This document shows, piece after piece, positions 1-12,500 of a DNA stretch of 64,000 nucleotides. Positions within the stretch are counted from its first letter, which is position 1. Every line of letters begins with the position of its first letter. Below the pieces are notes generated by a model, which was not told the DNA's origin, searched no databases, and saw only the letters and a program-made list of their open reading frames with translations. Where the stretch lies: the NCBI RefSeq assembly GCF_947461875.1, contig NC_091509.1, forward strand, positions 8,370,001 through 8,434,000. Reading direction: 5' to 3'. The position numbers were made by a program, and so were the translations under genes. This DNA is from Haliaeetus albicilla. Lineage: Eukaryota > Chordata > Aves > Accipitriformes > Accipitridae.

Positions 1-176
1 ACTTCCATGTTTACAGAGTACTGCTATGTATACTGGTAAGAGTGTTTAAATTAGTGTACCAATTGCAGTTTTGTTCAAAAGTAAATTTGGCAATTATCAG
101 TTGACTAAGACTCAGGACTGGAACGATATCCAGTGCTATTTTATGTAGCTGGTAATGGAACCCCGTTTGGGGGGCG

Positions 177-204
177 GTTCATTTGAGTTTGTTCTCAAAT
201 GAAC
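177..204. repeat. Perfect 11-bp inverted repeat (hairpin)
   Basis: Arms GTTCATTTGAG (177-187) and CTCAAATGAAC (194-204) are exact reverse complements around a 6-nt loop. It directly follows a G-rich run. The structure is seen in the sequence; no function is assigned. Confidence 0.75.
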
Positions 205-1362
205 TTATTCAAAAGAGTTTTTAGAAGTCATAGATTTCTCCTGGTACTTAATAGTCAGTTTATCACATAGAATGGTGAAAATTAATGTTGAAATTTCCTT
301 CTTACCTAATTTGTGAAGGGGGATTGAAGCCAAGTTTCCTAAGGAAGTTCTCTAGCTATTTTGTTGCAGGTGGTCTGTAGTAAAGGTTTCAGCCTGCCCA
401 GAGGGTCAGGACAGTTTGCTCAAGGCTTTTGTTCTCGTTTCTTTCTGCCTAAATCCTGAGATTAGTGAGAAATTAACTGAGCAGTGTGTTGGTTAGGACA
501 TAGTTTACTATATGCACACCTAATAGTTCTGTTAATCAAAACCATAATAGAAATATGTGCTTCTAAATAGATGAAATCTTAATAAATGTGCACAAACAAC
601 ATAAAATGAAGGAGTTGAATTATTCGCTGTCTATAAAATCCCATGGCCGTGCCTACCGTGGTGATAGAACATTTGAGTTTGCCTGATGCAGCAGACCTCA
701 CCTTGAAGGACCTGGTTTTATCTTGTTCTTGAACTTTTGTGCAGAGTAACCATTATAACATTTCAAGTTATAACATCTCCTCAAGATATGAAACCCAAAG
801 AATACATTACCGAAAAACATAATTAATATTAGTCAGACTTTCTTATTGCTTTTGCAGAAGCTAAACTAGATTTGTAGAAGCAGTTCTTTCAATCTTTGCT
901 GTAGGATTCAACCCTTTAAAGATCTGTGGAACATAACGACCCTAGAGTGGTCTAGAAGAGACAGTGACTTGTCTGTGGTTACATCTGTGTCTCAGAGGCA
1001 CCCCAGAGAGTGACCCCTAATTGCTGTGCAAAGTAACAGTAGACTAAACTTTATTCATATTAATATAGGATATTAATATAGAGGCAAGGATTATATTTCT
1101 GTTTCTCTCCAGTCTGTGCTAAGGTCTTCCAGTGAAGAAGCTTCTTAATTTCCTAAATAACAGAACCCAGTAAAACCTGTGTGAGGCTCGGACATGTAAC
1201 CTGCCCAGATGTAACCATGGACACTCCAGCGTGTCTGTAGAGATCTGTGCTAGCTCATGAGCAGCCTGAAAAGTGCTTGGAGTGTGTCCCTGCTCTCAGA
1301 GCCTACTCCTGTCTCCCTCTGGCATTGCAATTTCTGCTCTGTTAAGGATTCATTAATATTAT

Positions 1363-1389
1363 GAGTTCCTGACTGCGAGTCAGGAGCTC
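1363..1389. repeat. 12-bp-arm hairpin with 3-nt loop
   Basis: Arms GAGTTCCTGACT and AGTCAGGAGCTC pair at 11 of 12 positions, the remaining pair being a G-T wobble in RNA, around the loop GCG. It is a compact stem; no gene neighbours it. Confidence 0.7.
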
Positions 1390-1523
1390 CTTAGCCACTG
1401 CTAAGATCACTCTGGTCTGAAGCCCTGAAGCTGGAGGAATCACTAACACAGATTACACAATAAGAGATAGAGTTAAAAAATTATCTGACTAAAGAAGTCC
1501 TTGTCTTCCCAATTAAACCCTGT

Positions 1524-1547
1524 AGTTACTTTATGCATAAAGTAGCT
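1524..1547. repeat. Near-perfect 24-bp palindrome
   Basis: A perfect 18-bp core (TACTTTATG/CATAAAGTA, 1527-1544) is extended to 24 bp with one mismatched pair. With no loop it would act as a dyad-symmetric binding site rather than a stable hairpin. Function unknown. Confidence 0.7.
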
Positions 1548-2612
1548 TTTGTTATTTGAAGTACTCTTCTATATGCATATTGTCTATTTCTGATCTAGGT
1601 AACAGTTCTTAAGAAGAGGAGCAAGGTCATCTTAATTTGGTATTGGAGCAATGCAAGGAATTGTGATGGGATGCATGTTCAAATAAGCTCAACAAAGCTT
1701 ACTTGTTCCTTTGATAAAATTACTGTTTGCGAACAGCCTTCCCATATGGCTACGTTTGATAAAGATCATGAGTGTTCTTTTTATTAAACATACAAGCCTC
1801 TGAGGCTGCAGGAAAACCTGTGGTAATTAAATAGATGACCAAACCTTTTTGTATCTTTCTTCCAGCAGTCCTCACCTGAACTTTATAAATAGTCATGCAT
1901 ACATGTGCATGTGTATCTCATGTAAGTATAGGACATAGTTCTTTGGAAAAACACGATTTTTCTAGTTTGCCATCTTTAAAAACAAGAAGAAAATTCAAAC
2001 TAATTACAAATCCATTTATTTTTCTACAGTGCAAAGAAAAAGAACAGCTTGTTTCAAGACAAAGAGATGTTGTAAAACGTTTAAGTTTATTATAAAAGAA
2101 GAATATTTTTCCATTCCTTGTTTTTTCACAATAAAAACATCTGATGTCTGCTGTGTGCCTGCACTTGGTGTGATAGTACAGTAAGATATTTTAAGATACT
2201 GCAGGATTAAGGAATTACATAATAGCCTGTTTCAGTAGACCTAAATTCCTGTAACTAACATTTATAAGGGAAGAAAAGAGTTTCCAAGGTTTAACTTTGT
2301 TCAGCTTTAGGAAACTTGCTTTGGTTGGAGGTCAGCCACAGCAGTGTGTATTTTTACATATGTAAGCCTCTTTTTTTAAGTACTGATCAAGCATGTGCTT
2401 ATCATTAAATATTAATTAAATAATTCTGAAGAGGTCAGTTGTGACAATATGTGAATACAAGAAAAATCTCAAATAATATCACCTGCTGATGATAGCTGCA
2501 TAGTGTCCTGGGGGGGGAATGGCTGTTGTCAGCGTACTGGCAGGCTTCACTCCAAGTGTGAGTGAGAGGGAGACCTGGGGCATGGGAGAATTGGGCTAAA
2601 CTGAAAATCATC

Positions 2613-2644
2613 CATTTTATCACCAGAACATTTTATCACCAGCA
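2613..2644. repeat. 16-bp tandem duplication
   Basis: Two adjacent copies of a 16-mer (2613-2628 and 2629-2644) beginning CATTTTATCACCAG differ only near the end of the unit. This looks like a replication-slippage duplication. Confidence 0.7.
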
Positions 2645-4537
2645 ATTTGCAGATAGTCATCAAGGAGGAAGTCATGTTATGAGACAGTGTTTCTAATAGC
2701 GAAGAGGTTTGGTGGTTTGTTTTTTTTTTTTGTTAGGAGTGTAACAGCTGAATTGTGGGAAAATATATAATATTAGTGGGGTCTATGACAATGAGATGGC
2801 TATGGCTCAGCTATCGGGGATTAAAGTTATGGAAACAGACTGGGGAAGTCTGAGCTATGGTTAAGGGCCAGTTCAAAGACTGAACAATTTGCAGAAGATT
2901 TAGGGTGACTATGAACCATAAAAGAGCTAAGTCACCTCTGAAATCAGTATTTAAAGATGGCCACTGTACGAATGCAAGTCTACAGTTATGCAGCTGACAA
3001 TGAGTATACCTTACTTGGGAATTGTGGTCTGTATAAATAAACTTGAAGCCTTTCCTTTTAACTATATGACAGAGAAATGGATGTAAGTTTAGGCCTATGC
3101 TTAAATGCCCAGATAAATTGAGGCCCTATTTTTTTTAGCTGTTAGTGCTTCAGTTATGTGAGTACACTGTAGACAAAGCTGGGCAGGGATACCTATTGAA
3201 TGGAGTTGTGAGAAAATGCCATCTGACTGAGCTGGTGTTTTGTGTTGAATATTCAAAGTTTAAAGGGGAAGGATTGTCTCACCAGCTATTCTGTTATGGA
3301 GGGGAGCAAAAAGGCACACATTTCCCTCTCACCTACACCTATGGTGAAAGCATGACAAAGAATGCAGACTGTGAGGATGGAGGCAGTGCTGATAAGTCTG
3401 TAGATTGTTGAAGAAGGTAGCTTTACTATATGTAGCCTTGGATATTTGTTCCTATCCCTCCTATTGTGTTGAAACAAGAGCTCGTGGGACATTGAATGAA
3501 ATTTTGAAACTGAGTAGGTTTTTTCTTCTTCTGTATTTTGGCTTGGCTTATTTTGGCTGCTTAAGCTCCCTGACCTCATGAATGTGAGGGCTGGCACAAG
3601 ACAGGGGAGACAGACTGGCCGAGGACTGGGAGATGACAGGACTGTCCCTTTCAATTCAGCACAGACCTTAAACTGACAATATTATTGAAGCATGTGGGTG
3701 CCATTTGAGGAAATTTAGCATGGGTGTGATGCTCACTGAAGAAATTGTTTCCTTGTCTAGACCACTTGTCCTCATTCGCATGCTGCAGTCTGCTGACTGT
3801 TAGTTGCGCCAGTACAACTATCCTGGGGCTGTGCTGTAAAAATAACTCCTCTGCACAGTCAGTCTTGCTGGCTCCCTCAGCAGGAGTGTCTGCTGGGTCA
3901 TGCCAGAGCAGGCGAAAGCCTTCTGCTGGAGTTGGCTTCTTCGGCAGCCATTCCTTGTCTTTTGTCAGGGGGAAACAGAAGGACACATAGAAGTGTTTTG
4001 TAGGACAAATCCAGCCCGTGTGCTTCCAGGTCTGACCTCACTGGTCTGGTCACAAGAAGACCACTGTGTTTGTCAGTGCTGTGTGCTTGTACATAACACG
4101 CAAACGTGCTGCTGACTGGTGAGGTGTCAATTAAATGCAGAAGTGTGAGCCAGGCTGCAGGACTTCTGTTTGGGAAGGGGAAAATCCACAGTTAAGGTAT
4201 GAAGATAATGCAGGTTTCTCTGACTGTTCAGTCACCTTGTCCATTCATAGTAGCTAAATGTAGACACTGGGAAGCCAAGAACAAATTAAATACTGCTTCA
4301 ATTTTTTTTTTAAACTTAAATTTATTTAAATTTAAATATTGGAAATACCTCATAAGGAGTACTAGTGTAATCATTTAACAAATAATCCAGAAAGCAAGAT
4401 TTTCCAATTATTGAGAACATATTTATAAAACATTATCAGTGTTAGGTAGGATTTAGATTATCTTTTTTGTGTGTGTGTGGACACAAGACATAAATATTAT
4501 TCCAGAAAACCTTGTGGGACTGTGTTTAAAAAACCAG

Positions 4538-4625
4538 CCCCCCCTCCCCCCCCAACAAAACAAACAACAAAATAAAACAAAAAAAAAACCCCAAACCCCC
4601 AAAACCCCAAAACTACCCCCCCCCC
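4538..4625 (-). repeat. C-tract block, G-quadruplex motif on minus strand
   Basis: Six cytosine runs occur at 4538-4544 (7), 4546-4553 (8), 4589-4592 (4), 4596-4600 (5), 4605-4608 (4) and 4616-4625 (10), separated in part by A-rich DNA. Read on the minus strand, the last four runs give G10, G4, G5 and G4 with loops of 3 to 7 nt, a clear intramolecular quadruplex motif. The complementary C strand is an i-motif candidate. It is low-complexity DNA, and open frames through it are artefacts. Confidence 0.8.
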
Positions 4626-7600
4626 AAAACCTTTTTTTGCTTTCTGCAAGTAACTTGTATACAAAACATCTGGATTGTTATTTTTGAAAATTTGCTCTGG
4701 TTTTAGTGGTCCATCCACATTATTGTCTTCCCTCGCCCAAATGTAAGCTTCCAGAACTGCTGTAGATGTTTAGCAGCTGGGAAATGTTTTATTCTGACAT
4801 GATTTCAAGCAGCTGCAGAGTCTGACATCTCTTTTCTTACTGTGTTAAAGGGGCTCCTACCAGTTGGGCCAGGAGTACTTGTGGTGTAAAATACTTGTCT
4901 GTAGAGTCTTAATGCTCAAAGCATGTAGAAAAAACAAAGCTATAGACTGTCCTGTCATGCAGAATTTTGGTCACCTAAACCAGAAGCATGTAGTATATAG
5001 GCCTGCCTGGGAATCTCTGCCACCAGTCTGGCTTGCTTGCTTTTCCATCTTAAATGTTTCTCCCCACCCCAAGAATGGTACTTCACTCCTGGGTTCCCCT
5101 TAAGGCAAGCCAAACACAGCTGACCAGAGAGTCTGCTCCAGTCAGGTAGCAAAAACATTGACTTACAAAGTTTGGCTTCCTCTGCACGGAATAGTATTTT
5201 ATTCCAGCTGAAGTCTTTATACTCCTAATACCTTATGCTGTGCTATGCCAGGCACACAACACACCCTTTGGTGTCACACCACGAACACGCCTTTCTGCAA
5301 GCTTGACCAAACAGGCATTTCATTATCTTAGATCTGTTGACCTGAAAAAAATACATAGGGAAATGTCCCTGGGCTACAGGTCTCATATAAAGCCTGGATG
5401 AAATCAGGAAGAAGTGCTGTGCGTAACACATATGGCCGTGGTGCTCATGGGGAAGATGCCAACCCAGGGCAATGCCACCATTGCTGGAAGGCCAGGGGTC
5501 TTCCTTTGCTGTGGCCCACAGACAGACCGCAATGAAGGTTAGGATCAGCTATCATGCAAGACTTCTGCTAGAAAATTTTTTGTATGATCCTAGGAAAACC
5601 TCTAGTCTCTCTTGCTTTCTAAAAGGTGGGAAACTTAACTCACAAAAGTGTATGCTGAGGCTAGCGATCATAAGAGACCGTAAGAGACCAAAATGCATAA
5701 ATGGTGAGAAAGAACTGTGCACTTACCTAAGTACCATTTAAAATTAAAATTACAGATTGGGTTAAGCAGACTGTAGCTACTAACAGCAGAGAACTACTAA
5801 GTGAATTTTAGTACCTGCTAGCATTGTTATATGCAGTTAATGGGGATTTTGTTGTTACTGAGATCCCTCGGAGAGTAGCAGATAGGCTTTGCATTGCATG
5901 TGGAATGAGCAGAACAGCGTGAATTTCCTCAAGTAGATCTTGACTGAAAACCTCCCTAGGCAGGAACCTGAAGGTTTGTCCCTTGTTTCAGCAGTTTTGA
6001 ACAAGACAATGAATTATTTAGAGTAAAATAAGAAGTGCAGGTCTCTGAAGAACACGCAGCTAATGCTACTAGTCTGAGATCCAGATGTGTTGTTTGAGAA
6101 GAGGTGATACCAAAGTATCTTGCTTGATCTGTTCTTGATTAATATTTAATTTTGGATTTAGAATAATTTTGTAAAAAAAAAAAAAAATTAGTCTTCATGG
6201 ATTTTTGGTTTTGTATAGTGACTTTGCCTGAAGTAGGTAATACTGAACAATTTTGTATATTATTTACCACTTAATTACAGGGGAGGAAATAAGGATTAGG
6301 TATAAACTTCACTGTATGCGCATAACTGTTTCAAAAGCTGCAACTTCAGAAGTGCATCTATTTGCATTAAGGTGTATATTTTGTATGAAATCTCCCATGT
6401 ACCAGACATTTTCAAGCTGTTTAAATGCTGTCTTATGCCCAATCAGTGTGGTTGGATACGGACACCGGAGGGCACATTTTTCACTTTTTCTGAAATAATT
6501 AAATTGAAATTTTTGGAGGAGCAATGGGAAAGCAAGCTGTCCAAGCAGGACTTTAAAAGCCCAGTTTTGTGTTTGAAGATCTGCAGGGGTGGGAGTGGTG
6601 GGGGTGTGGAACTGGGGTATATGCTGCTTAATTGGCTTGACTTTAAAAGCTCTCTAACTTGGCTTTCCAGGAAAATCTGTCCTCACCAGTAGCATTTCCT
6701 ATGAGAATGAAAGGGAAAAGTGACTGTGACAGAGCAGTGTGTTTGAGTGAAATGTGGTTTAGGCTTCACTTGCAAATATATTTCTTCCTTCTTTCTTGCT
6801 ACTTGTATTGTTCTGTGACAGTAAAGGTATACCCTTCCCCACAGCCTGTCTCTCCTTACAAGCTGCTCTATATGGTAGAGATTATTAGCTTCGTTTTATT
6901 TCAATCTAAGAAATGAAGAGGCTCAGAGATGATGGAAGGGTTTTACCAACAGAGAAATGTGCAGTGGTTGATGTCTTGTCCAATGCAGAAGGGTCCACAC
7001 AGGTCCAGATGGCTGTGTCACACGTATTTGAGAGCAACACTCTGGCATGTAAATGACTCTAGATAAAGCTTAGGAGCTGGAGCCATTTAAGCAGTTAGAT
7101 GAGGATTTTGTGGATCCTCAAAGATGCTTAGGAAAATTGCCCAAGTGCTTTAGCCTATTTCTTGGTGAAGCATCTGAAGTTATACAGGAAATCTGTAGCA
7201 GAGGAGAGCTCTAACCCCAAGTTCTGGATAGCCCTCTATTGCTTAGGGAGACCTGTAAACTCTGGAGACAAAATACAGCATTGCTATGCTTAGCACAAAC
7301 TCTTGTGCTACAGGTGAGTTCTCCAAATGATGTTAAAATTTCAATCTTGAATGTATGATAATTTTTTTACAATAATGGTAAACTAAAGCATTCACTTGAA
7401 TTGGCAATACACAAGTAGCTGGACAGATTTATTTTTTCCATCTTCAGGGGTTGGTGGTGGGTCATTCAGTTTTCTTTAAATAGAAGTTTTTCCAAGCTTT
7501 TGATCTATGTCTTCTATAGTCAGCACTAAAATTAAAGTTGTATTATGACAAATTTGATTCCCAGGTTTATCACTTTCATGTTGTGACAGACTCTGCTTTA

Positions 7601-9490
7601 GGTGGATAAAGAATTGGTATTATGCTGGTTTTTATTTAGTCTGAAATCAGCTTATATTGATATTAAGTGTGTTTGTCTTCTCCTCAGGGGAGAAGGAAAA
7701 GTGTGACATGTCAGAATTTAATTATTGTGCTATTTTTCATTTGTAATATGACCAACAATTGTAGCAAGTAATTCTGAGACAAATTACAGGAGAGATGTGT
7801 TGGGAAGGCAAAAGAGGAAGAAGAAATAAAGTGGAAAAACAGGTTGAGTGCACCTCTGACACTGAAAAAGCTTCTGTTCTTTTTTCCTTTTTCTTCTTTT
7901 AAATGTTGGCCTTGGTATTTGCTTTTAGGGGCATTTGAAGAGATCAGTTAGCCCTTCCAGTTCCTGACATTTACTCTTTCTTCATGAACAATGCTAGCCA
8001 GTTAAAAATGAGTGTAAAGTTAATTTGCTTATAAAAATTACCAGGGATGACTAATTTAAGCAAAGCATAGAGCTGAAAGCAAAAGCTTGCTCCATATCCT
8101 TGGTGCTGATGCTATTGACTTATGAGGATGAAGAATTATGTACTGAAAGATTTAATCATACATATTTTCAGTTAAAAAACACAAAAATACGGTGCAGTTG
8201 TTAGGCCAAAGACTCGCTCTTTTCATCAAGGAGGAGAATTATCAGAGAAAATGAGAACACGATTAGGAAACACAAGTGAACTTGCAGGGAATTGCAGTCC
8301 ATTGAGTGATTTCTGTCTGTCTTGGAGGAGGTAGCAAGTGGCTGCTATTAGAAAAATATTTTTCTTTGTAACAGTTGGGTACCTTTGAAAAGACCAGATC
8401 TGCATAGTTTAAAATTATTGTTCCTGAATATTAATATCATGGCTAAGAGTTCCGATATGGATTTCTTTCTGCTGGGCATTTTGTAAACACAAGGAAATTG
8501 TTCCTGATGTAGGCTTTATAATTTTTTATTGATTTCATATAAGGAAATGTTAAATGTTTTCAAAGGCCTTTTTATAATTATGACTAAATGATTTCCCAGA
8601 CTGTGCTTTCTTCTTTCTCCTGCACCCCATCTTTCTTCATAGATTTGCCAGTTTCTTCCTAGTCATCCTTGCAAGATGAGGATTTTTGAGGCCAGTACTT
8701 AGCATGCCTCTTTTCCTAGTTCAGCTTTCTCTGAACATGGTTTGTTAGTAGTTAAATTTTAACAGAAGGCCTTAAATGCAATCCCAGTCACATTCCACAA
8801 AGTAAATTTACTGTCAAGGCTGGAATGTAATGAAGAAGTCAGAAGTAAAATCAACTTTACACAAAATATAAATACAGCTGGACTAATCACTGCAATGATT
8901 GTAAGATTGTTGCAGGTGCAGATCTTAATTACATAAAATACTAGTCTAACAAGATGAAAAACGCAGATAATGAAGCCCTTTCTGACTCAGCTGCGGAGGT
9001 CTTGCTTAGACATCTACCACAAATTTCTTCCTTTGTTTTGGAAATGAAATGTTTCCTCCAATTAAACACCCTATTGTTTAGAAATACAGTTGTTTTCTGA
9101 GTCAAAGCCCAGTTTATTATTTCTTTGGTGCTTTTTCTGGAGATGGCACAGGTGTTTTTCTTATGAATTTTTTTCATTTCTTTTCCTGATATTGTGTTTA
9201 CAAGTAGATTGAGTTGCGTGGAATCAAAGATGTGCTTGTTCTGTTCCGCCAGCTACAGTTTGACTCTCAGGTACACACAGGAAAATTCATTATCTTCTTT
9301 TCTACATCTCAGGGAAAGAGCATCTCAATGGATGGAAATATATGGAAATAAACTGTTCCTTAGGTGACTAACTGTTGCTTAGCCTGAGTTTTGAGAATCA
9401 CAGCAGAACCTGAAATATCAGCTGCTCAGAGTAGAAATATGTCCCTTTAAAATATTTTGGGGGCATGGGCTAGAGGATTTCTATAACGTA
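4626..9490. other. Unique non-coding DNA, no gene seen
   Basis: AT-rich sequence with short homopolymer runs, for example an A run near 6173-6187. Open frames stay below about 110 codons and none resembles a known protein. No interspersed repeat was recognised. Confidence 0.6.
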
Positions 9491-9504
9491 CCACAAGAGG
9501 GCAT
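9491..9504 (+). promoter_or_regulatory. Possible CTCF-binding site
   Basis: CCACAAGAGGGCAT matches the vertebrate CTCF core CCASYAGRKGGCRS at 12 of 14 positions, including the GGGC part. Known of the factor: CTCF marks insulators and loop anchors. A single motif match in 64 kb can occur by chance, so this is a candidate only. Confidence 0.25.
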
Positions 9505-12500
9505 CTGTTTCATCTCTTTGACTTACAGCTTTGCTGGTGATACTGCTTCTTTGAAAATTTCCCCATAAGGAAAATGGGAGCTACATGGGAATATGAAGTT
9601 CACAATGTTGAACCAGCAAGTAAAAAGTGTGAAAGAGGATAACTAGACTCTTTTGTAAATATAACAAATCCATGAGCTTGTGACCCTTTATTAACATTTG
9701 ACTTGAGTGGGTTTTATTTTTCCTGAATTTTTAACTTGCTAAAGTGCAGTTTTGGTTGTCAGAAAATATTAGTAGGTCTGGGTAAATCGAAATGACCAAT
9801 TTCAGCTATAATTTTAAAGATGGAGAGGTGCAAATGGTAACTCAATTTCCTTTGTTGTATTGCCAAGTAAGGCTGTGCAAGACTTGGTCTTTTGTCTATG
9901 CTGTTCTTGATGAGAGAAATATTGAACTCTTAGAAGAAAGAAGTATGTTCTGTCCACTGTGCTACAGAATATCCTGCAATGGATAACCTTGAGAAAACCG
10001 ACTTTTTTTGTAGCTGCTGACTTTTGCAGGTCTCATGAAGTGTTTCACTAGCCTGAGAGGAACCACCCCTTTAGTGGTTATATGATATGCACCATACACA
10101 CTCTGAACAGAATAGTGACCCAGCTTGATCAGCTTTGGATTCATTGTGTGATGCACTCGGTGCTGTTCAAGAGTAGCTGTGGCTAATCAGTTCAGTGTCA
10201 TCTCTTTTTAAAGCACAGAAGCATTCTGGATGTCCAGCTGAGATTTTTAGCCTGCTACAGCTACAAATCTTTGTTCTCCCCTTTGCTTGGTTCCGGGTAG
10301 ATCAAAAATTAAGAGTTAAAGACAAAGAAATAATCAGAAGAGCCAATTATTCAGGATAACAAAATCATATGTCTATGGTATGAAAGGCCTGATCAGAACA
10401 AATATAGGGAAAAAACCTTAACCCATATTCATACAAAATTTGTCTTTGTTGTAAAACTGCTCAGGAAGAGGACGGATGCATAAAAATGTATTTATGAAGA
10501 ATGTGAAGAGTTTATACACAAACACACGCCTATATAAACACAAAAATATTTTTAAAAAGCCTGCATAATCAGTACTTTGCTGCATTAAAACACAATAAAA
10601 AAAGTCCATACAAGCAACATGTAAATGAAAAACTAGTCAGTTTAAAATCACACTACAATTTAGGTTTCAATCCTACAATTGTAAGTAATTTTACTTATGA
10701 GTAGTCCACTGAAAGCTGGCTTATGCAGTTATTTCAATTAGCTGTGTTCTTAAGTGATAGTAGAATGAAGTTATATATTTCAACAGTCATAAACACTGCA
10801 GTTTTGCTTGCTGAAGAGTTTTGTTTTTACGTTAGGTTTTCCCTTCATGAGTTCAATTTTACTTATGCCATAAAGTAGTCAAGCCACTTCTAGTACACTT
10901 CAGCATAGCTGTGCTGAAGTGATAATTGCCATAAAGAAACAAATTTTGTAAACTGTTATCTTTCTTTTCTATGCAGGGAGTGGGGCAGAGGGAGGGACTA
11001 TTAAATATCTGTTAGAACCAGAGATCATACCACTTTAAATATATGCTTTTTATAATCTGGGTCATGATTTAGTATTTTAGCAAAAGCAAAAAAAATGTCA
11101 GCAAAACCAAGTCCAGGGTGAAGCCCGTTTGGCCATGTGGCTCACACCCGTAAAAGGCCAGCCTGCCAGGATGAAGTGGTCAGTGCTATGACACACTAAT
11201 TTTTATAAGATTGGTTAACAATAGGTGGCTTTCTGTACATGTTGAGCACAAGCTCTTCTGGCTGCACTAAAACTGTTCTAATAGCTTTTTTAAACCATTT
11301 TTTTAATGACAGCTCCAACAAAAGAAATTGGATTAATTATTTGGGGGTGGGAGAAGGGGGAAACATGCCTAGAAAAACAACTTGCTAAAGTAAGGAATTA
11401 AATGAGGGTGGTTGTGTCCTGTTAGATTTCTGTTCACGGAGTTTTAGCCATCTTTAAAAACTACAGCATAGCTGTTGCTTAATTTAAAATGTAGAGTAAT
11501 TTTAAGCAACATTATCTCATCTCCATTCCTTGATTTCTCTGAAAGTTTGCTACAATACTGAGTGATGCTTTGAAACTTGTGAGGAATGAGTGCTCTGTGG
11601 TAAAAGGAGTAAAAAATTGGTGCAGACTCAACCAAATGCTTTTAGCTGGACAGTGTGAAGTAATGCATACAATTTTAATGTTTAGAAAAGTGAAATAAAA
11701 CCAGTTTCTCTTTTCACAAAATCCAGCAGAGCATTTAGATTATTTTATTATATTTCATTAGTGTTTTAGTTCTATGCTAGTCCCAAGCATCATTAAGCAG
11801 GGTGTTAGATGCTGTATAAAGGTGGAACTAGGAGTTTATGTATTTTTTATATATCTGTCTATATATATATAATGTGTGTTTGCTGTATGGTGTGAAATCC
11901 CCACAGTTATAAGTCAGTTTATTAGGTTCAAGGGAGCTATGCTCATTTATACTGGCTGGAGATCTGGCTTTGTGTGCTTTTATCTAGGTGAAGATGCTAT
12001 AAAGATAAACAAACAATCTGTTAGTCGCCTGGTGAAGAGATAATATTCTCATGTGTTTCACAGCAGTTTCTGACATGATGGGATAATTTCTGCTTAGATT
12101 GTGCTTCTCTGACCCTTTTGAATAAGTGACTCGGAGTATTCTTCACTGACTTGAGAATTGTATATGCATCATTATGGCTAACTGATTTTAAAAAATAGAT
12201 AAATTTACTTATAAGTATACAAAAACTTATTCCTTTATTGTAAAAAGGAAAAAATAAAGAATAATTTTAAGTAGAAAATAGAGATGTATCATTATTGCTT
12301 GGAATGTGCATCTATATTGCCTTATTATGTAGGCACTTGAAATCTGTGAATTTTTTCTTTGTTCCTGTAGGTATAGTGCTGTCTGTTTTCAAGTGTGTGT
12401 TTCTGTGGACATGCCAAGTAATATATAACACTGCTTATATTTTTTTAAGTTCAACATTCAAACACCACCTGCACACAATTTGGATATGTCAGGTAACATT

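Larger units (their letters stand above)
1..4537. other. Unique non-coding DNA, no gene seen
   Basis: AT-rich single-copy sequence. Open frames on both strands are at most about 120 codons, show no domain or signal I recognise, and are not flanked by splice sites that would join them. The block around 3600-4130 is somewhat richer in GC and has overlapping frames on both strands, which argues for composition rather than coding. Small hairpins within it are listed separately. It could be intergenic or intronic; the sequence alone does not decide. Confidence 0.6.

Noticed and set aside
1057..1082. 13-bp AT-rich tandem duplication
   Set aside because: Low-complexity slippage with no further significance.
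3286..3990. Overlapping minus-strand frames of 122 and 111 codons
   Set aside because: Plus-strand frames overlap the same DNA, no domain is recognisable, and the area is simply richer in GC.
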